Below, in pieces: positions 10,445 to 20,998 of a stretch of DNA of 64,000 bases. The position numbers and the translations under genes were made by a program. The stretch covers positions 83,865,512-83,929,511 of the forward strand of contig CM046876.1 in assembly GCA_025667525.1 (NCBI GenBank), written 5' to 3'. The notes under the pieces are model-generated. The model ran no database searches and was not told the DNA's origin. It saw nothing but the letters and a program-made list of their open reading frames with translations. How positions within the stretch are numbered: position 1 is the stretch's first letter; every line of letters starts with the position of its first letter. This DNA is from Glebionis coronaria (taxonomy: Eukaryota; Streptophyta; Magnoliopsida; Asterales; Asteraceae).

Positions 10445-13400
10445 CTATTCAGCTGATTCTTCTGCCAACTCTTTGAGAGTCGCTGGAGAGAAAGATTTCA
10501 TGCCTAGCTTTTCGATCAAAAACTCGATTCGTCCTCGATCTAAGGCTTTGGTGAACATATCCGCCAGCTGATACTCAGTAGTGACAAAATACAGCTCGAT
10601 CACTCCATTCTCCACCTGCTCTTTAATGAAATGGTAGCGAATGTCTATGTGCTTGGCCCGGGAGTGTTGAACATAGTTGCAGCAAAGGGCAATGGCGCTC
10701 TTGTTGTCACAATACATCGGGATTTTGTTGAAACCCAGACCGTAGTCAGTTAATTGTGATCTCATCCAAAGAACTTGAGCACAACAACCGGACATGGCGA
10801 TGTATTCAGCCTCCGTGCTAGAAATTGCAGCGCATTTCTGCCTTTTTGAAGACCAACTGATCAATCTATCTCCAAGGAGTTGCACAGATCCAGAAGTGCT
10901 ACGCCTCGTGTCTTGACATCCAGCATGATCGGCATCTGCATATGATATTAAAGCAATAGAGGAATCTTTCGGATACCATAGACCACGATGAAGTGTTCCT
11001 TTTAGATACCGAAAGATCCTTTTCACAACATGTAAGTGCTTTTCGGTAGGCCGAGCCTGATACCGGGCACACATGCATATAGCAAATTGCAAATCAGGCC
11101 TGCTAGCAGTCAGATAGAGAAGGGTGCCGATCATCCCACGGTAAAGTTTTGGATCGACAATAGTCCCATCCCTATCTTCATCCAACTTGGATCTTTCCAC
11201 CATTGGAGTATCCACGGGGTCACAATTTTCAAAATTATATTTCTTTAAAGATTCAAGAGAATATTTGGATTGATTTATAAAGATGCCTCTGGGATTTTGA
11301 GAAATCTGTAAACCTAAGAAAAATGAAATTTTTCCCATCATTGACATCTGAAAGCGTGTGGACATTATCTTCTCAAAGCGTTGTGACAATTCTATGTTAG
11401 AGGCAGCAAATATTATATCATCAACATAAATTTGTACCAGAAGCATGTCGTTGCCTTCCTTGAGAGTGAATAGAGTGGGGTCCACTTTGCCTTTGGAGAA
11501 GCCTTCCGAGATGAGATATGTTGACAGGAGATCATACCACGCACGTGGAGCTTGTTTCAACCCGTAGAGAGCCTTCTTAAGCTTATACACATGATTGGGA
11601 AACTCCGTGCTAACGAACCCATCTGGCTGACTAACATAGACTTCTTCCCTTAGTTCACCATTCAGAAATGCCGTCTTCACATCCATTTGATAGACGATCA
11701 TGTTCATATGAGCGGCATACGCAAGGAATAGTCTAATCGCCTCCAATCTTGCCACAGGAGCAAAAGATTCTTCAAAGTCTATACCCAAGGCTTGTTTATA
11801 TCCTCTAGCAACCAATCTAGCCTTATTTTTCAATACGGCACCCATCTCATCAAGTTTAACCTTATAAACCCACAACAAAGTAAGGATGTTAACCTTGTCA
11901 GGGAGAGGAACTAATTCCCATACTTCAAGTCTTTGGAATTCATTTAGTTCCTCTTGCATGGCTTCAATCCAAGATGATTGAGTCATAGCATGTTGCCAGT
12001 TTTTAGGTTCAACTTCGGAGAGAAATGCATCAAAGTAGCAATAGAGTGCACTCTCTTGTAATTGATGGCGTGTAGAGACTGGTCGATCTAGATCTCCAAT
12101 AACATTCCTGATTGGGTGATCTTTTGTCCATTTTGTGCTGTGGTTTTCAATCCTAGGTGGTCTGGAGTGAACAATAGAAGGAGCTTCTTCTGAGGTAGAT
12201 GCGGCTGAAGGGTTTTCAGGTATCGCTACACCAAAGAAGGGAAGCTCTTGCAAGTGAGCATATTCCAAATCGTGATCGATAGTATCCTCTTCAACATCAT
12301 TAGGCACAAGTAGAGGTGACGATTCAGGTGTAGTTTGAGAATTACTTGGTGAAGGTGCATCCGGTTCAATGTTGATTGAAGATGCATTAGATAAAGCTTC
12401 ATTGGCTGGAGCAACAGCTTCAGGGATTGGAGCCATCACTACAGGTGCTGGAACTTCATCATTTGGTGGATCAAAGAATTCATCAAACAACGGTTGAAGC
12501 AGTTTATCCCACTCAGGCCTTGTTGGTGGTAAAAATGATGTAGAAGTAGGATTATTGGGAACTAATTCGGAACTAATAGAACCGGGTCCCATCTCATGAA
12601 GCGCGGGTTCAGAGCTGTGTTGCTCAGAAGCCATCGCTGTCAGCTCATCGAAATCTGCGTCCATAGTTTCTACAATCTTGCCAAGACGACGGTTGTAAAT
12701 TCGGTATGCTCTTTTGGACGGTGAGTAACCAATGAAAATTCCTATATCGGCTTTCGGTTGAAGCTTACCCAAGTTCTCACTGTTAATGTTTGGATAACAA
12801 AGAGCACCAAACACATGAAAGAATGATACATCGGGTTTGCGGTCATGTAGAAGCTCATAAGGTGTTTTTCCATGGCGTTTCCGAATGATAGAACAGTTTT
12901 GGGTGAAACATGCAGTAGATATAGCTTCTTCCCACAAGAACAATGGAGCGTTCGCATAAATTAGCATAGTCCTAGCAGCTTCCATAAGCGTACGATTCCG
13001 TCTTTCAACGACACTGTTTTGTTGTGGAGTTCGTGCAGCGGATGTTTCATGTGAGATACCAACTCCTTCATAATAATCACGAAGAGTCTGGTTGACGAAC
13101 TCTGTACCATTGTCTGTACGAATACGGCGAACAGTAGTATTCAAACGTACCTGAATGAATTTCAGAAAAGTGATGATAGCCTTCGGTGCTTCATCCTTTG
13201 TACGTAGAAATCTAACCCATGTAAACCTGGAGAAATCATCCACAATGACGAGAATGAATTTCTTACCGCTCACACTTTCAGTTCTCATTGGTCCACAAAG
13301 ATCCATATGCAAAAGATGAAGTTTTTCTTGATTGGTGTCTTCAGCTTTGGGCCTGTATGATTTCTTGGTACTTTTCCCCCTTGAACACGCGGAACATAAA

Positions 13401-13912
13401 TGATCCTTGTGAAATTTGAGCTTTGGAAGACCACGAACTAATTCGTTTTTAGCCAGGTGATTAATAGCATCAAAGTTAAGATGAGATAATCTGCGATGCC
13501 ATAACCATGACTTGGTCTTAGATGCTTTAGAGAGAAGACATACTGGAGAGGCGGCCATCATATCTTGTAGGGACAACGTATAAAGATTTGCACCACGAGA
13601 TCCCTTCAACAAATCTTTTCCTTCCAAGTTGCGGATGAAACAAGTGTGTTGTCGAAAAGCAACCTCTAGGTTGGAATCACAAAACTGTCCTACTGAAAAT
13701 AAGTTATGACCAAGACCTTCTACATAGTATACCCTTGAAATCGTAACGTTTCCAATCTGATATTCATCATATCCCATTATCTTTGCTATATGATCATTCC
13801 CGAATTTAACCGTACCGAGAAACTTGCTGACGAAATTTCGGAGCATCGAGCGATCTCCGGTCATATGTTTTGAACAACCGGAGTCCAAATACCACAGGAT
13901 GATTTGGACCAC
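10445..13912 (-). CDS. pol: Copia pol polyprotein of B, intact: protease, integrase, RT, RNase H
   Basis: 1155 codons, uninterrupted. Aspartic protease motif [11 protein letters not shown] (D10). Integrase zinc-binding H139, H144, C173, C176; catalytic D204, D267, E303 (35 residues between the last two, as expected for DD35E). RT domain in the second half with [29 protein letters not shown] and the catalytic YVDDI box. The RNase H region includes [25 protein letters not shown] and YCDNKSAI. Domain order protease-integrase-RT-RNase H is diagnostic of Copia. The start is an ATG-less GTG in a 52-nt overlap with the gag tail, so expression probably needs -1 frameshifting or splicing rather than independent initiation. 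It is the only full-length, unbroken pol in the window. Confidence 0.95.
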   Translation of the reverse strand: MVQIILWYLDSGCSKHMTGDRSMLRNFVSKFLGTVKFGNDHIAKIMGYDEYQIGNVTISRVYYVEGLGHNLFSVGQFCDSNLEVAFRQHTCFIRNLEGKDLLKGSRGANLYTLSLQDMMAASPVCLLSKASKTKSWLWHRRLSHLNFDAINHLAKNELVRGLPKLKFHKDHLCSACSRGKSTKKSYRPKAEDTNQEKLHLLHMDLCGPMRTESVSGKKFILVIVDDFSRFTWVRFLRTKDEAPKAIITFLKFIQVRLNTTVRRIRTDNGTEFVNQTLRDYYEGVGISHETSAARTPQQNSVVERRNRTLMEAARTMLIYANAPLFLWEEAISTACFTQNCSIIRKRHGKTPYELLHDRKPDVSFFHVFGALCYPNINSENLGKLQPKADIGIFIGYSPSKRAYRIYNRRLGKIVETMDADFDELTAMASEQHSSEPALHEMGPGSISSELVPNNPTSTSFLPPTRPEWDKLLQPLFDEFFDPPNDEVPAPVVMAPIPEAVAPANEALSNASSINIEPDAPSPSNSQTTPESSPLLVPNDVEEDTIDHDLEYAHLQELPFFGVAIPENPSAASTSEEAPSIVHSRPPRIENHSTKWTKDHPIRNVIGDLDRPVSTRHQLQESALYCYFDAFLSEVEPKNWQHAMTQSSWIEAMQEELNEFQRLEVWELVPLPDKVNILTLLWVYKVKLDEMGAVLKNKARLVARGYKQALGIDFEESFAPVARLEAIRLFLAYAAHMNMIVYQMDVKTAFLNGELREEVYVSQPDGFVSTEFPNHVYKLKKALYGLKQAPRAWYDLLSTYLISEGFSKGKVDPTLFTLKEGNDMLLVQIYVDDIIFAASNIELSQRFEKIMSTRFQMSMMGKISFFLGLQISQNPRGIFINQSKYSLESLKKYNFENCDPVDTPMVERSKLDEDRDGTIVDPKLYRGMIGTLLYLTASRPDLQFAICMCARYQARPTEKHLHVVKRIFRYLKGTLHRGLWYPKDSSIALISYADADHAGCQDTRRSTSGSVQLLGDRLISWSSKRQKCAAISSTEAEYIAMSGCCAQVLWMRSQLTDYGLGFNKIPMYCDNKSAIALCCNYVQHSRAKHIDIRYHFIKEQVENGVIELYFVTTEYQLADMFTKALDRGRIEFLIEKLGMKSFSPATLKELAEESAE

Positions 13913-14223
13913 CTGAAAATATCACCACACGAAGACAATGTAGAGGTATCGGAATCTGAGTGTTCCTTGTTATTAGCAGGTACAGATTTAATAATCTTAG
14001 ATTTGCTAACTCTAGGTTTCTTAGATTTCCTAGCCTTCTTTTTCTTAATAGGTGGTGTAGATTCTAGTTGGCTTAAATCCTGAGGTATTTCTTCACTGAT
14101 AGGCACTATAGTGGGGGCTGACCTAATTAAAGGGCGCTGTTTCCTTACTTGAGTGCGAGTGTTCCTAACTAAAGGACGCTCAGACCTAACCTCAATGGAT
14201 GCATTCCTAGTTAAAGGGCACAT
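13861..14223 (-). CDS. gag: gag tail of B (after a 1-bp deletion), overlapping pol
   Basis: 120 codons, matching the A segment at 1610-1959. Carries repeats of RPLxRxxT and a Lys-rich stretch, and ends 52 nt inside the pol frame. In A the sequence before it is continuous with the main gag frame (GTKCPLTR), while B lacks one base near 14217 and the main gag frame stops at 14211. So in B it is detached by a frameshift. The offset to pol is the same as in A (-1). Confidence 0.75.
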   Translation of the reverse strand: MCPLTRNASIEVRSERPLVRNTRTQVRKQRPLIRSAPTIVPISEEIPQDLSQLESTPPIKKKKARKSKKPRVSKSKIIKSVPANNKEHSDSDTSTLSSCGDIFRWSKSSCGIWTPVVQNI

Positions 14224-17200
14224 TTTCCATCTAATGTAAAGGTCCTACCAGTGGGACGCCATTGCCAGCCAACTTGGGCACGAGTTCTACCCGTTGGCTT
14301 CCATTCAAGACCATTCTTAATAGCATTCATTTCATTCACGTGATCAATCAGACACAAATCATGACGTTGGGAAAACATGCATTCATTACAATTCCAACAA
14401 TTCAAATCAGAATTCACGAATGGTTTAGGCTGCTGCACAGGCGCAGAGCTTTTAGTTTTAACATGATTCTTTTTATTTAAAACTGAACTAGCATTCCTAT
14501 TGTGAACTTCTACTTTCTTCTTTTTGGCACTACTAGTGGAGGGCTTGATCTTATCTTTCTTGAGTGGCGATCCTTTAGCCTTAGTAGTCTCTTTTAATCC
14601 TGTAGGAGGCAAAGTGGGAATATTAGCAACAGATTTTAAAGGTGCCTTACTTGATTGTGCCAATGACGGTTTTGCTCCTGGAGTCTTATTAAATGGAGTT
14701 ACAGCAATGGGCCTATTATTTAGTAGTGCAGAACCTGGTGTACCTATGTATTGCAAATATGCTAAGCAATACTGAACTCGCTTGATATATTCATGAGCCG
14801 AATAATAGTCGCTACTTGAGGGATCTAAGGCATAAAGATCGTCTAAAATATCCCTAAGAAGATCGACATGCTTAATGGCATTCCTCATATAATCATCATA
14901 GGTAACTGGGTTTCTCTTATGAAGCGGGTTCTTATAAAGCACTACTGACTTGGTTGTTGGAGCACTAGTGGACGGTGCAGAGTCGGTAGCTAAGTTATCA
15001 ACAACTTCTTGTCGGGTGAGAAAAAGTGTCTCCTTTAACTCAGCCAAAACCATATTTTTGTCAATGAGCAGGATGTTCAAGTCAGAGATTTCTTCGCACT
15101 TTTGGTTCAGTTGTTCAACATAAGATTGTTGCTGTGCCGCATTAAAAGCGAAGCGTTCTTCTAGTGAACCATAAAGAGCGGATAGTCCCTGTCTAGTCCG
15201 ATCCATCTCCCCTAGAACAGACGAAAGTCTAATTTCTAAGACCTGGTTTTTAGACTCTGCAGCCTCTAGTTCCAATTTTAATGTTTCATTTGATGTCACA
15301 TCTCTCTTCAATCTCATTATCTCTTCCTCTAATTCCTTAACAATTGCAATCATCTTGTCACTCGTCTCAACACCGTTTTCACAAACATTTGATATCGAAA
15401 GATTCTCATTTTGAGTTTGTTGTTTTAATTCTAAAGATATACAATGTTGTTCTAGTTGATTAAAGCGTTTTGACAGTAAATTGTAAGAATCTTGTAGCTT
15501 TAAAAACTCAGCGTTTGATTCGTGACAAGAATGATTATCTACCTCATTTATAGTGTCAGCAACATTTACAGAGAGTTCACACACATCATCACATATATTC
15601 TCACAAATATTCACAGCATCACAATTAATCATAGCGGATGTAAGCTCATTCGAATAATTAACATTTACAGTAGTAAGCACATCACACGAGATTACTGCAG
15701 ACAAGAATCGGTCATATTCGGTTAAAATCTTTTCCTTTTCAATTAGTTGTAGTTCGTAAGCGGTGTCCATTTCATAAAACACTTTTTGAACTTCACCAAC
15801 TTCAAACTGAAGATTTTCTTTAAGAGATGCAAAACTTCTTTTTAGACTTTCGACAAACGGATTGATCTCAGTTTTAAACACCTCGTTCATGTGTTCGAAA
15901 GCCCATTCTCCGGCGTTTAGGCCATTTGAAGTCGTACATTCCAAAATGACCTTGTCAAAGTTAGTAAAGTAACGATTAATCTCTTGCAAGTTTAACCATA
16001 CAGTGCTAACAGGTGGAAGATCCTTTGGAATTTCCTTAGGACCTTCCATGTTGACAAGTGTAGGAAATGTACTAGGGTTTTCTTTCTCGAACATGTAGGT
16101 TGGTGCTGTAATGAGATCTTTGTCCATATGGAAGCGAATTCTAAAATCCGTTTTTGCAAGCTCCTTATTCATTTTAAAATAATCACACTCGGGATATTTT
16201 GCAGAATTGTATGACCGATCCTCATCAACTAGATCCTTACTTGTTCGATCACCGGGAAAAACAATCGGGTCTAAGGCCAATCCTAATTGAGTTGCATTAT
16301 AAAGTCTAGGACTATGTCTTAAAGCTTGTTTTGCATACCGTGGATTAGGGGGAAGGCCTTTTTGACGTGATAAGTTAAATTCTCTAAATGAAGCATCAAA
16401 TAAGTGCACTAGTTGAGAAGCAGCGTATTGTCTTAAAAGCAAATAATCTAGACTTCTAATCTTATTAGTAGCATTAATCTCTATTTCATTCTTCTTAGAT
16501 TCGAGTGATTCAAAGTCTGTTTGAAGTTTTTGAAAATTAGTGACCACTAACTCCTTTTCTTTAAGTTCATTAGATAAATTTGCTCTTAAGTTTTCAATTT
16601 CTTGCAAGTGACCCATTTGTTTATTTCTAAAATGATCATATTCGAGATTAGTTAGAACACTAGACGAAGGCACTAATTCCAAGGTTTGAACTTTCTCATT
16701 GCTTAAGGCAAGCTCATCAGACAAATTCTTATTCTTAGCTATGGTTTCTAAGAGTGCAGCATTCATTTGGCTAAGTAATGTAGCAGGAACCATGACCAAA
16801 TCTTGTTGAGCAGGAGTAGGCGTATGTGAAATGGGTCCCGGTTGTGATTCTCGCAAAGTCTGGGGACTCACATTGATATTGCTATCATTGTTTGTTTCCT
16901 CATTTGAAAGACTCACTACCGAAGATTCATTCGAATCAGCACTCTCTTGCACAACTTGATGTGGTTGAATACTAGCATTAGTGGTATTATCGGTGGTATT
17001 AATAAGTACCTCAGATCTCTTTTCTGGCCCTAAGCTGGAGATAGTTGCCATGAGAGCAGCCTTTGCAGATTGAAAGTCGTCACAGTCTGAGTCATACGCA
17101 TCAAGATCATCGGCTTGGTATGCTGCATTCTGTGTGGTGACAACGTCTTGTTCAGCAATCCCTGGATCAGCAAGAAATGCAAGCTCCTCTTCATCAAGTT

Positions 17201-18716
17201 CCCTTCCTTGTGCCTGAGCATTGACCAGATAAATCTTCTCAGCAAACCATTGTCCATCCCTTCTCCTCTTGGGTTTCTTACAATCCCTGGACATGTGACC
17301 CTCTTCCTTGCAGTTGTAGCATGTAATCATTCGCAACTTGCCTGTGGAATTAGCCCGTGGAGCAGGATTGACCATTGGTGCCTGATTGACCGTGCGAGCA
17401 TTGGTGGTTGATGTGGTAGGTCTCCCCTGATATGGTTGAATAGGCTGAACCATGACCCTGCCATTCTCAATAGTAGCTTGTTGACGAGAATTGGATGAAT
17501 TCCTCAACTGATTGTTGGTTGGAGCTGATCCTCGAAATCCTCGTTTGCTCAATGTCTTAGTGAGATAAGCGGACAAGGAGGCTAACATTTCAACTGGGTC
17601 AGTTCCTTGTTGAAACTCAGGAATGGGGACTTCATCATTATCACAATACAAAGCTTGGTCTTGTTGAGGAGTACTCATGTGGTCAGAATAGCTTGATGGA
17701 CCTGCAGCACTTTCTGGATAAGGAGAGTATGATGACTGACCATAAGGTGCAAAGCTTGCTGGTGAGTATGGGTACGGTTGTGATGCATAGTGTGAAGCTT
17801 GTGGTTCTCTCTGAGGCGAGGGTGCACTAAACCGATATTGTTGCTGATGTGAGGTGGGTGGTTGTGGCAGAATCGAGTATTCAGGGAAGCTTGGAGTCAT
17901 GTACGGTGATGGATGAAAGGCTTGGTGTCCCATGATATAAGGAATGTTGTTGTAGGACCGACTTGGTTGATTTGCCATCAAGGCTAAAGAGTCAGGGTAC
18001 ATACCTCGAGGTGAACGGTGCATGATCACATGTTTCTCATGTTGCTGAAGAAAAGCATAGATTTGATCCAAATTACACTTATGCAAATCCCTGGTTAACT
18101 TGACATCGGTAATATACTGACCCCATTCAGCTTGAGGTAAAGTATTCAGAAACTTGGTGTTAACCTGGAATGGAGCAATCTCGAGATTGTATACACTCAG
18201 ATCATTCATGAGAGTGGTGAATCTGAAGTAGTAGTCATGTAGCGTTTCCCCTGGGCTGTATGTGAATGTATCAAACAGATCATACAACTGACATTCCCTT
18301 TCCTGTTTGGTAAGAGACGTACCTTGTAGCAACACCTTTAAACGTTCCCATAAATCCTTTGCAACCGTATGCTTACTTACCAAGCGATAAATATCATGCG
18401 GAAGAGCTTGGAGAATTGTCTGTACAGCCTTGTCATCAGCATCAGCAATGAGTTGTTGTGCCGGTGTAAGTTCTTCAAATTCTCTTGGTCGAGTCACGTT
18501 ATCCACCACAATGGTACCATAGTCGAGTGGACCATTCAAAATCGATTTGACCATAAGCCTTCCGTATGTTGGTTTGCCCTTCAGGTATTGCAACATGCGA
18601 CCCTGCCATGCCTCAAACACCTCTTTAATCAGCATCGGTGGACGATTATCAGTTCCCGTTAAAATTGAGATGTCCGAAAGTGATGTCATCTGAGGCATTA
18701 CTGAATTCGGATTCAT
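14211..18716 (-). CDS. gag: Giant Copia gag polyprotein of B
   Basis: 1501 codons from ATG at 18716, far longer than a typical Copia gag. Residues about 30-230 form the Copia gag capsid-type domain (RPPMLIKEVFEAWQGRM; LWERLKVLLQGT). A Gln/Pro/Tyr/Ser-rich region follows, then one CCHC zinc knuckle, CYNCKEEGHMSRDC, at about residue 464. The rest is mostly Glu/Lys/Leu/Asn-rich and should form long coiled coils, ending in a basic Lys/Ser/Thr region and a second Cys/His cluster (CWNCNECMF...) near residue 1440. It should build cytoplasmic virus-like particles and bind RNA. Long coiled-coil gags are known for the Sirevirus group. The frame is cut at 14211 by a 1-bp loss relative to A. Confidence 0.88.
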   Translation of the reverse strand: MNPNSVMPQMTSLSDISILTGTDNRPPMLIKEVFEAWQGRMLQYLKGKPTYGRLMVKSILNGPLDYGTIVVDNVTRPREFEELTPAQQLIADADDKAVQTILQALPHDIYRLVSKHTVAKDLWERLKVLLQGTSLTKQERECQLYDLFDTFTYSPGETLHDYYFRFTTLMNDLSVYNLEIAPFQVNTKFLNTLPQAEWGQYITDVKLTRDLHKCNLDQIYAFLQQHEKHVIMHRSPRGMYPDSLALMANQPSRSYNNIPYIMGHQAFHPSPYMTPSFPEYSILPQPPTSHQQQYRFSAPSPQREPQASHYASQPYPYSPASFAPYGQSSYSPYPESAAGPSSYSDHMSTPQQDQALYCDNDEVPIPEFQQGTDPVEMLASLSAYLTKTLSKRGFRGSAPTNNQLRNSSNSRQQATIENGRVMVQPIQPYQGRPTTSTTNARTVNQAPMVNPAPRANSTGKLRMITCYNCKEEGHMSRDCKKPKRRRDGQWFAEKIYLVNAQAQGRELDEEELAFLADPGIAEQDVVTTQNAAYQADDLDAYDSDCDDFQSAKAALMATISSLGPEKRSEVLINTTDNTTNASIQPHQVVQESADSNESSVVSLSNEETNNDSNINVSPQTLRESQPGPISHTPTPAQQDLVMVPATLLSQMNAALLETIAKNKNLSDELALSNEKVQTLELVPSSSVLTNLEYDHFRNKQMGHLQEIENLRANLSNELKEKELVVTNFQKLQTDFESLESKKNEIEINATNKIRSLDYLLLRQYAASQLVHLFDASFREFNLSRQKGLPPNPRYAKQALRHSPRLYNATQLGLALDPIVFPGDRTSKDLVDEDRSYNSAKYPECDYFKMNKELAKTDFRIRFHMDKDLITAPTYMFEKENPSTFPTLVNMEGPKEIPKDLPPVSTVWLNLQEINRYFTNFDKVILECTTSNGLNAGEWAFEHMNEVFKTEINPFVESLKRSFASLKENLQFEVGEVQKVFYEMDTAYELQLIEKEKILTEYDRFLSAVISCDVLTTVNVNYSNELTSAMINCDAVNICENICDDVCELSVNVADTINEVDNHSCHESNAEFLKLQDSYNLLSKRFNQLEQHCISLELKQQTQNENLSISNVCENGVETSDKMIAIVKELEEEIMRLKRDVTSNETLKLELEAAESKNQVLEIRLSSVLGEMDRTRQGLSALYGSLEERFAFNAAQQQSYVEQLNQKCEEISDLNILLIDKNMVLAELKETLFLTRQEVVDNLATDSAPSTSAPTTKSVVLYKNPLHKRNPVTYDDYMRNAIKHVDLLRDILDDLYALDPSSSDYYSAHEYIKRVQYCLAYLQYIGTPGSALLNNRPIAVTPFNKTPGAKPSLAQSSKAPLKSVANIPTLPPTGLKETTKAKGSPLKKDKIKPSTSSAKKKKVEVHNRNASSVLNKKNHVKTKSSAPVQQPKPFVNSDLNCWNCNECMFSQRHDLCLIDHVNEMNAIKNGLEWKPTGRTRAQVGWQWRPTGRTFTLDGKCAL

Positions 18717-18853
18717 TTTTGTTTACTTCAAAGAAACAAGGATTATCGGTTGATCGAGCAGTGAAGTAAGGCTTGTGAATTGTGTTGGGTTTTTGTTGTA
18801 AGAAACCAAGATTAAATCCTCTAAAAATCGTCGAAAAAACAAGTAAAATATCC

Positions 18854-19255
18854 CTTGATTCGGAACTTTTGTTGATTCGGAACTTTTGGCTTGATTCGGA
18901 ACTTCTTTGATTCAGAACTTCTTGATTCGGAACTTCTTGATTCGGAACTTCTTGATTCGGACTTCTTGATTCGGAACTTCTTGATTCGGAAGATCTTGAT
19001 TCGGAAGTTTTTGATTCGGAAGTTTTTGATTCGGAAGTTCTTGATTCGGAAGTTCTTGATTCGGAAGTTCTTGATTCGGATGTTCTTGATTCGGATGTTC
19101 TTGATTCGGATGTTCTTGATTCGGATGTTCTTGATTCGGATGTTCTTGATTCGGATGTTGTTGATTCGGATGTTGTTGATTCGGATGTTTTTGCTTGATT
19201 CGGATGTTGTTGATTCGGATGTGCTTGATTCGGATGTTTCTTAGCTTGATTCGGA
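18854..19255. repeat. 15-bp minisatellite in B leader (about 26 copies)
   Basis: Unit TTGATTCGGAAGTTC with variants ending in ATGTTC and AACTTC; core TTCGGAA. Lies between primer site and gag start. The ORFs of type FLIRK and PNQEH across it are artefacts. Confidence 0.95.
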
Positions 19256-19504
19256 ACTTTACTGAATAAACAGAAACTTTGTTCGTAGCACAGTCGAACA
19301 ACAAAAAATGATAAAAAACCCCGATTTTTACCAAATAACCCAAAAAGTTTTAAACTTTCAACTAAAATAAGTAAAAACTAATACTTATTTACTAATCCCA
19401 ATCACCAAAACACCAAAAAACACCAAGAATCAAGATGATCTTCTTAAAGAACACTAATACAATCAAAAACTAAAAAACCACACAAATCATTACCTTAAAT
19501 CACC

Positions 19505-19522
19505 CCATAGCTCTTGATACCA
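19505..19522 (-). other. Primer-binding site of B (Met-tRNA type)
   Basis: Minus strand TGGTATCAAGAGCTATGG, 2 nt inside the 5' LTR; resembles the initiator-Met tRNA 3' end used by most plant Copia elements. Confidence 0.85.
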
Positions 19523-19524
19523 AT

Positions 19525-19855
19525 TGTAGAATATTGATAATCTATGAATCTATGAAGTGGGTTGATGTTTTCTAGAGAGAGAAATTAGAGAGAGAAAGTG
19601 AGAGAGAAACTATGTGAAATTTATTAAGTGAATGTTTGGAATGAACAACAACCAACCCCTTTCCTAGGAGGAAAGGGGTATTTATACTTCCAAGTCATAA
19701 GTGGACTTGGGCCGGTCCATGACAAGCCCATGGACCGGTTCTTACTTAACTTAATAAGCAACTAATCACTACTTGTTAACTACGAGCTATTACAACATTA
19801 ATAATATTGTGGAGTGACCGATACTTCTAATATACGTAAAAACGTATTTCTAACA
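19525..19855 (-). repeat. B 5' LTR (331 bp)
   Basis: Same sequence as 3451-3781. TATA-like GTATAAATACC at 19677-19687 on the minus strand. Followed by duplication acctt (19856-19860). Confidence 0.96.
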
Positions 19856-19860
19856 ACCTT

Positions 19861-20983
19861 GGTTCGGAACTTTGCTTGGTTCGAAAGTCTCCCTTGGTTC
19901 GGAACTTTGAGACTTCCGAATGAAGTTGCTTGGTTCGGAACTTTGAGACTTCCGAATGAAGTTGCTTGGTTCGGAACTTTTAGACTTCCGAATGAAGTTG
20001 CTTGGTTCGGAACTTTGAGACTTCCGAATGAAGTTGCTTGGTTCGGAACTTTTAGACTTCCGAATGAAGTTGCTTGGTTCGGAAGTCTGGGAAACCCAGA
20101 AACAGTTAAAATACCGAAGAACAAGGAAAACGATTTTGATCCAAAAATCACCAAGTTTTTCACCAAATTTCAAATAAAAACTAAACACAAAGCATCTACT
20201 AACCATAAACTATAAATCCCATTAACAAAAACACAAATCCCAACAACTTTTGAAGATCAAATCAAGAAAATAAAAACTTAAGAACTTGAGGATAAAGATG
20301 ATGATGAACAAGATGAAATAGAAAGATTAAACAAGACTTGTATTAAATGATTAATGTTTTAACAAGATCAAACAAAGATTAAAATCACAAGACTAGAAAA
20401 ACAAGGATTAAAAATCACCAATCACCCTAGTGGTGATGGTGAAGGAACGAACAAGAAAGGAGAAAAAAAGGGAGGAGAGAAAAAACTCCAGCCTAAGAAA
20501 AAAACTAGTCTAAATGTGTGAGGGGAGGGCTATTTATAGCCTTGTCCTTTGGTTTGTGAATGGGCTTTCTCCCGTTCTTCTTGTCTTTTTGTCTTTTCAG
20601 AAAAGTTTCCGTTTTCGATTCTGATTCGGGATTTGTCGTCGATTAAATTCAACTCGTCTTTTAATTTCTTCGTTTAATAGACTTGAGTTTCTTCGAATTA
20701 TGTAAATCTTCCATCTTTGGTCCTTTTCTTCGATAAATCTTCGAATAGGCCCAGTGACTTCAATTCTTTTGCATCTCTTGGACAAAAGACTTTATCTTGA
20801 GTCTTTTTCTTCAGTAAAACCCGTGCAATCCCATGTTTCCTTTAATATTCATCCGGTTGGCTCTGAAAACACAATAAACACAAAAACCACGCATAATTCC
20901 AAACAAATGATATTAAATACGTGTTTTGGTCTCGTTTTAGCCAGAATTAAGTGGTAAAAGGATGGGTGTTTACACACCTATCA
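19861..20983 (-). repeat. G 3' LTR, inner part, with five 36-bp repeats
   Basis: Resumes G's LTR after B and aligns with 29219-30302. At about 19895-20083 it has five copies of a 36-bp unit, GCTTGGTTCGGAACTTTGAG plus ACTTCCGAATGAAGTT. The 5' LTR has four. Each unit holds the 7-bp inverted repeat TTCGGAA/TTCCGAA. A TATA-like box, gctatttatagc, is at 20529-20540. Ends ...CCTATCA. Confidence 0.93.
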
Positions 20984-20998
20984 AATCCCCTACACTTA
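20984..20998 (-). other. Polypurine tract of G
   Basis: Minus strand TAAGTGTAGGGGATT directly before the 3' LTR. Confidence 0.85.

Larger units (their letters stand above)
3451..19855 (-). mobile_element. Element B: complete Sirevirus-type Copia retrotransposon, very recent
   Basis: 16,405 bp, minus strand, bounded by 331-bp LTRs that I read as identical, with duplication acctt. Order in its own direction: 5' LTR (19525-19855), Met-tRNA-type primer site, 15-bp minisatellite, gag (18716-14211), gag tail and pol (to 10445), a second 15-bp minisatellite, a broken env-position gene (8478-6014), hairpin-rich 3' region, purine tract, 3' LTR (3451-3781). It is a diverged relative of element A. Pol is intact but gag has a frameshift and the env-position gene has a deletion and stops. 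Its recent jump therefore probably relied on proteins from other copies, or those genes are dispensable. Confidence 0.95.

Noticed and set aside
18891..19343. ORFs of type FLIRK and PNQEH across the B leader
   Set aside because: Same cause: the 15-bp TTCGGAA array.
20754..20957. 67-aa ORF shared with 30073-30276
   Set aside because: Part of the duplicated LTR of G; conserved because the LTRs are copies, not because of coding.
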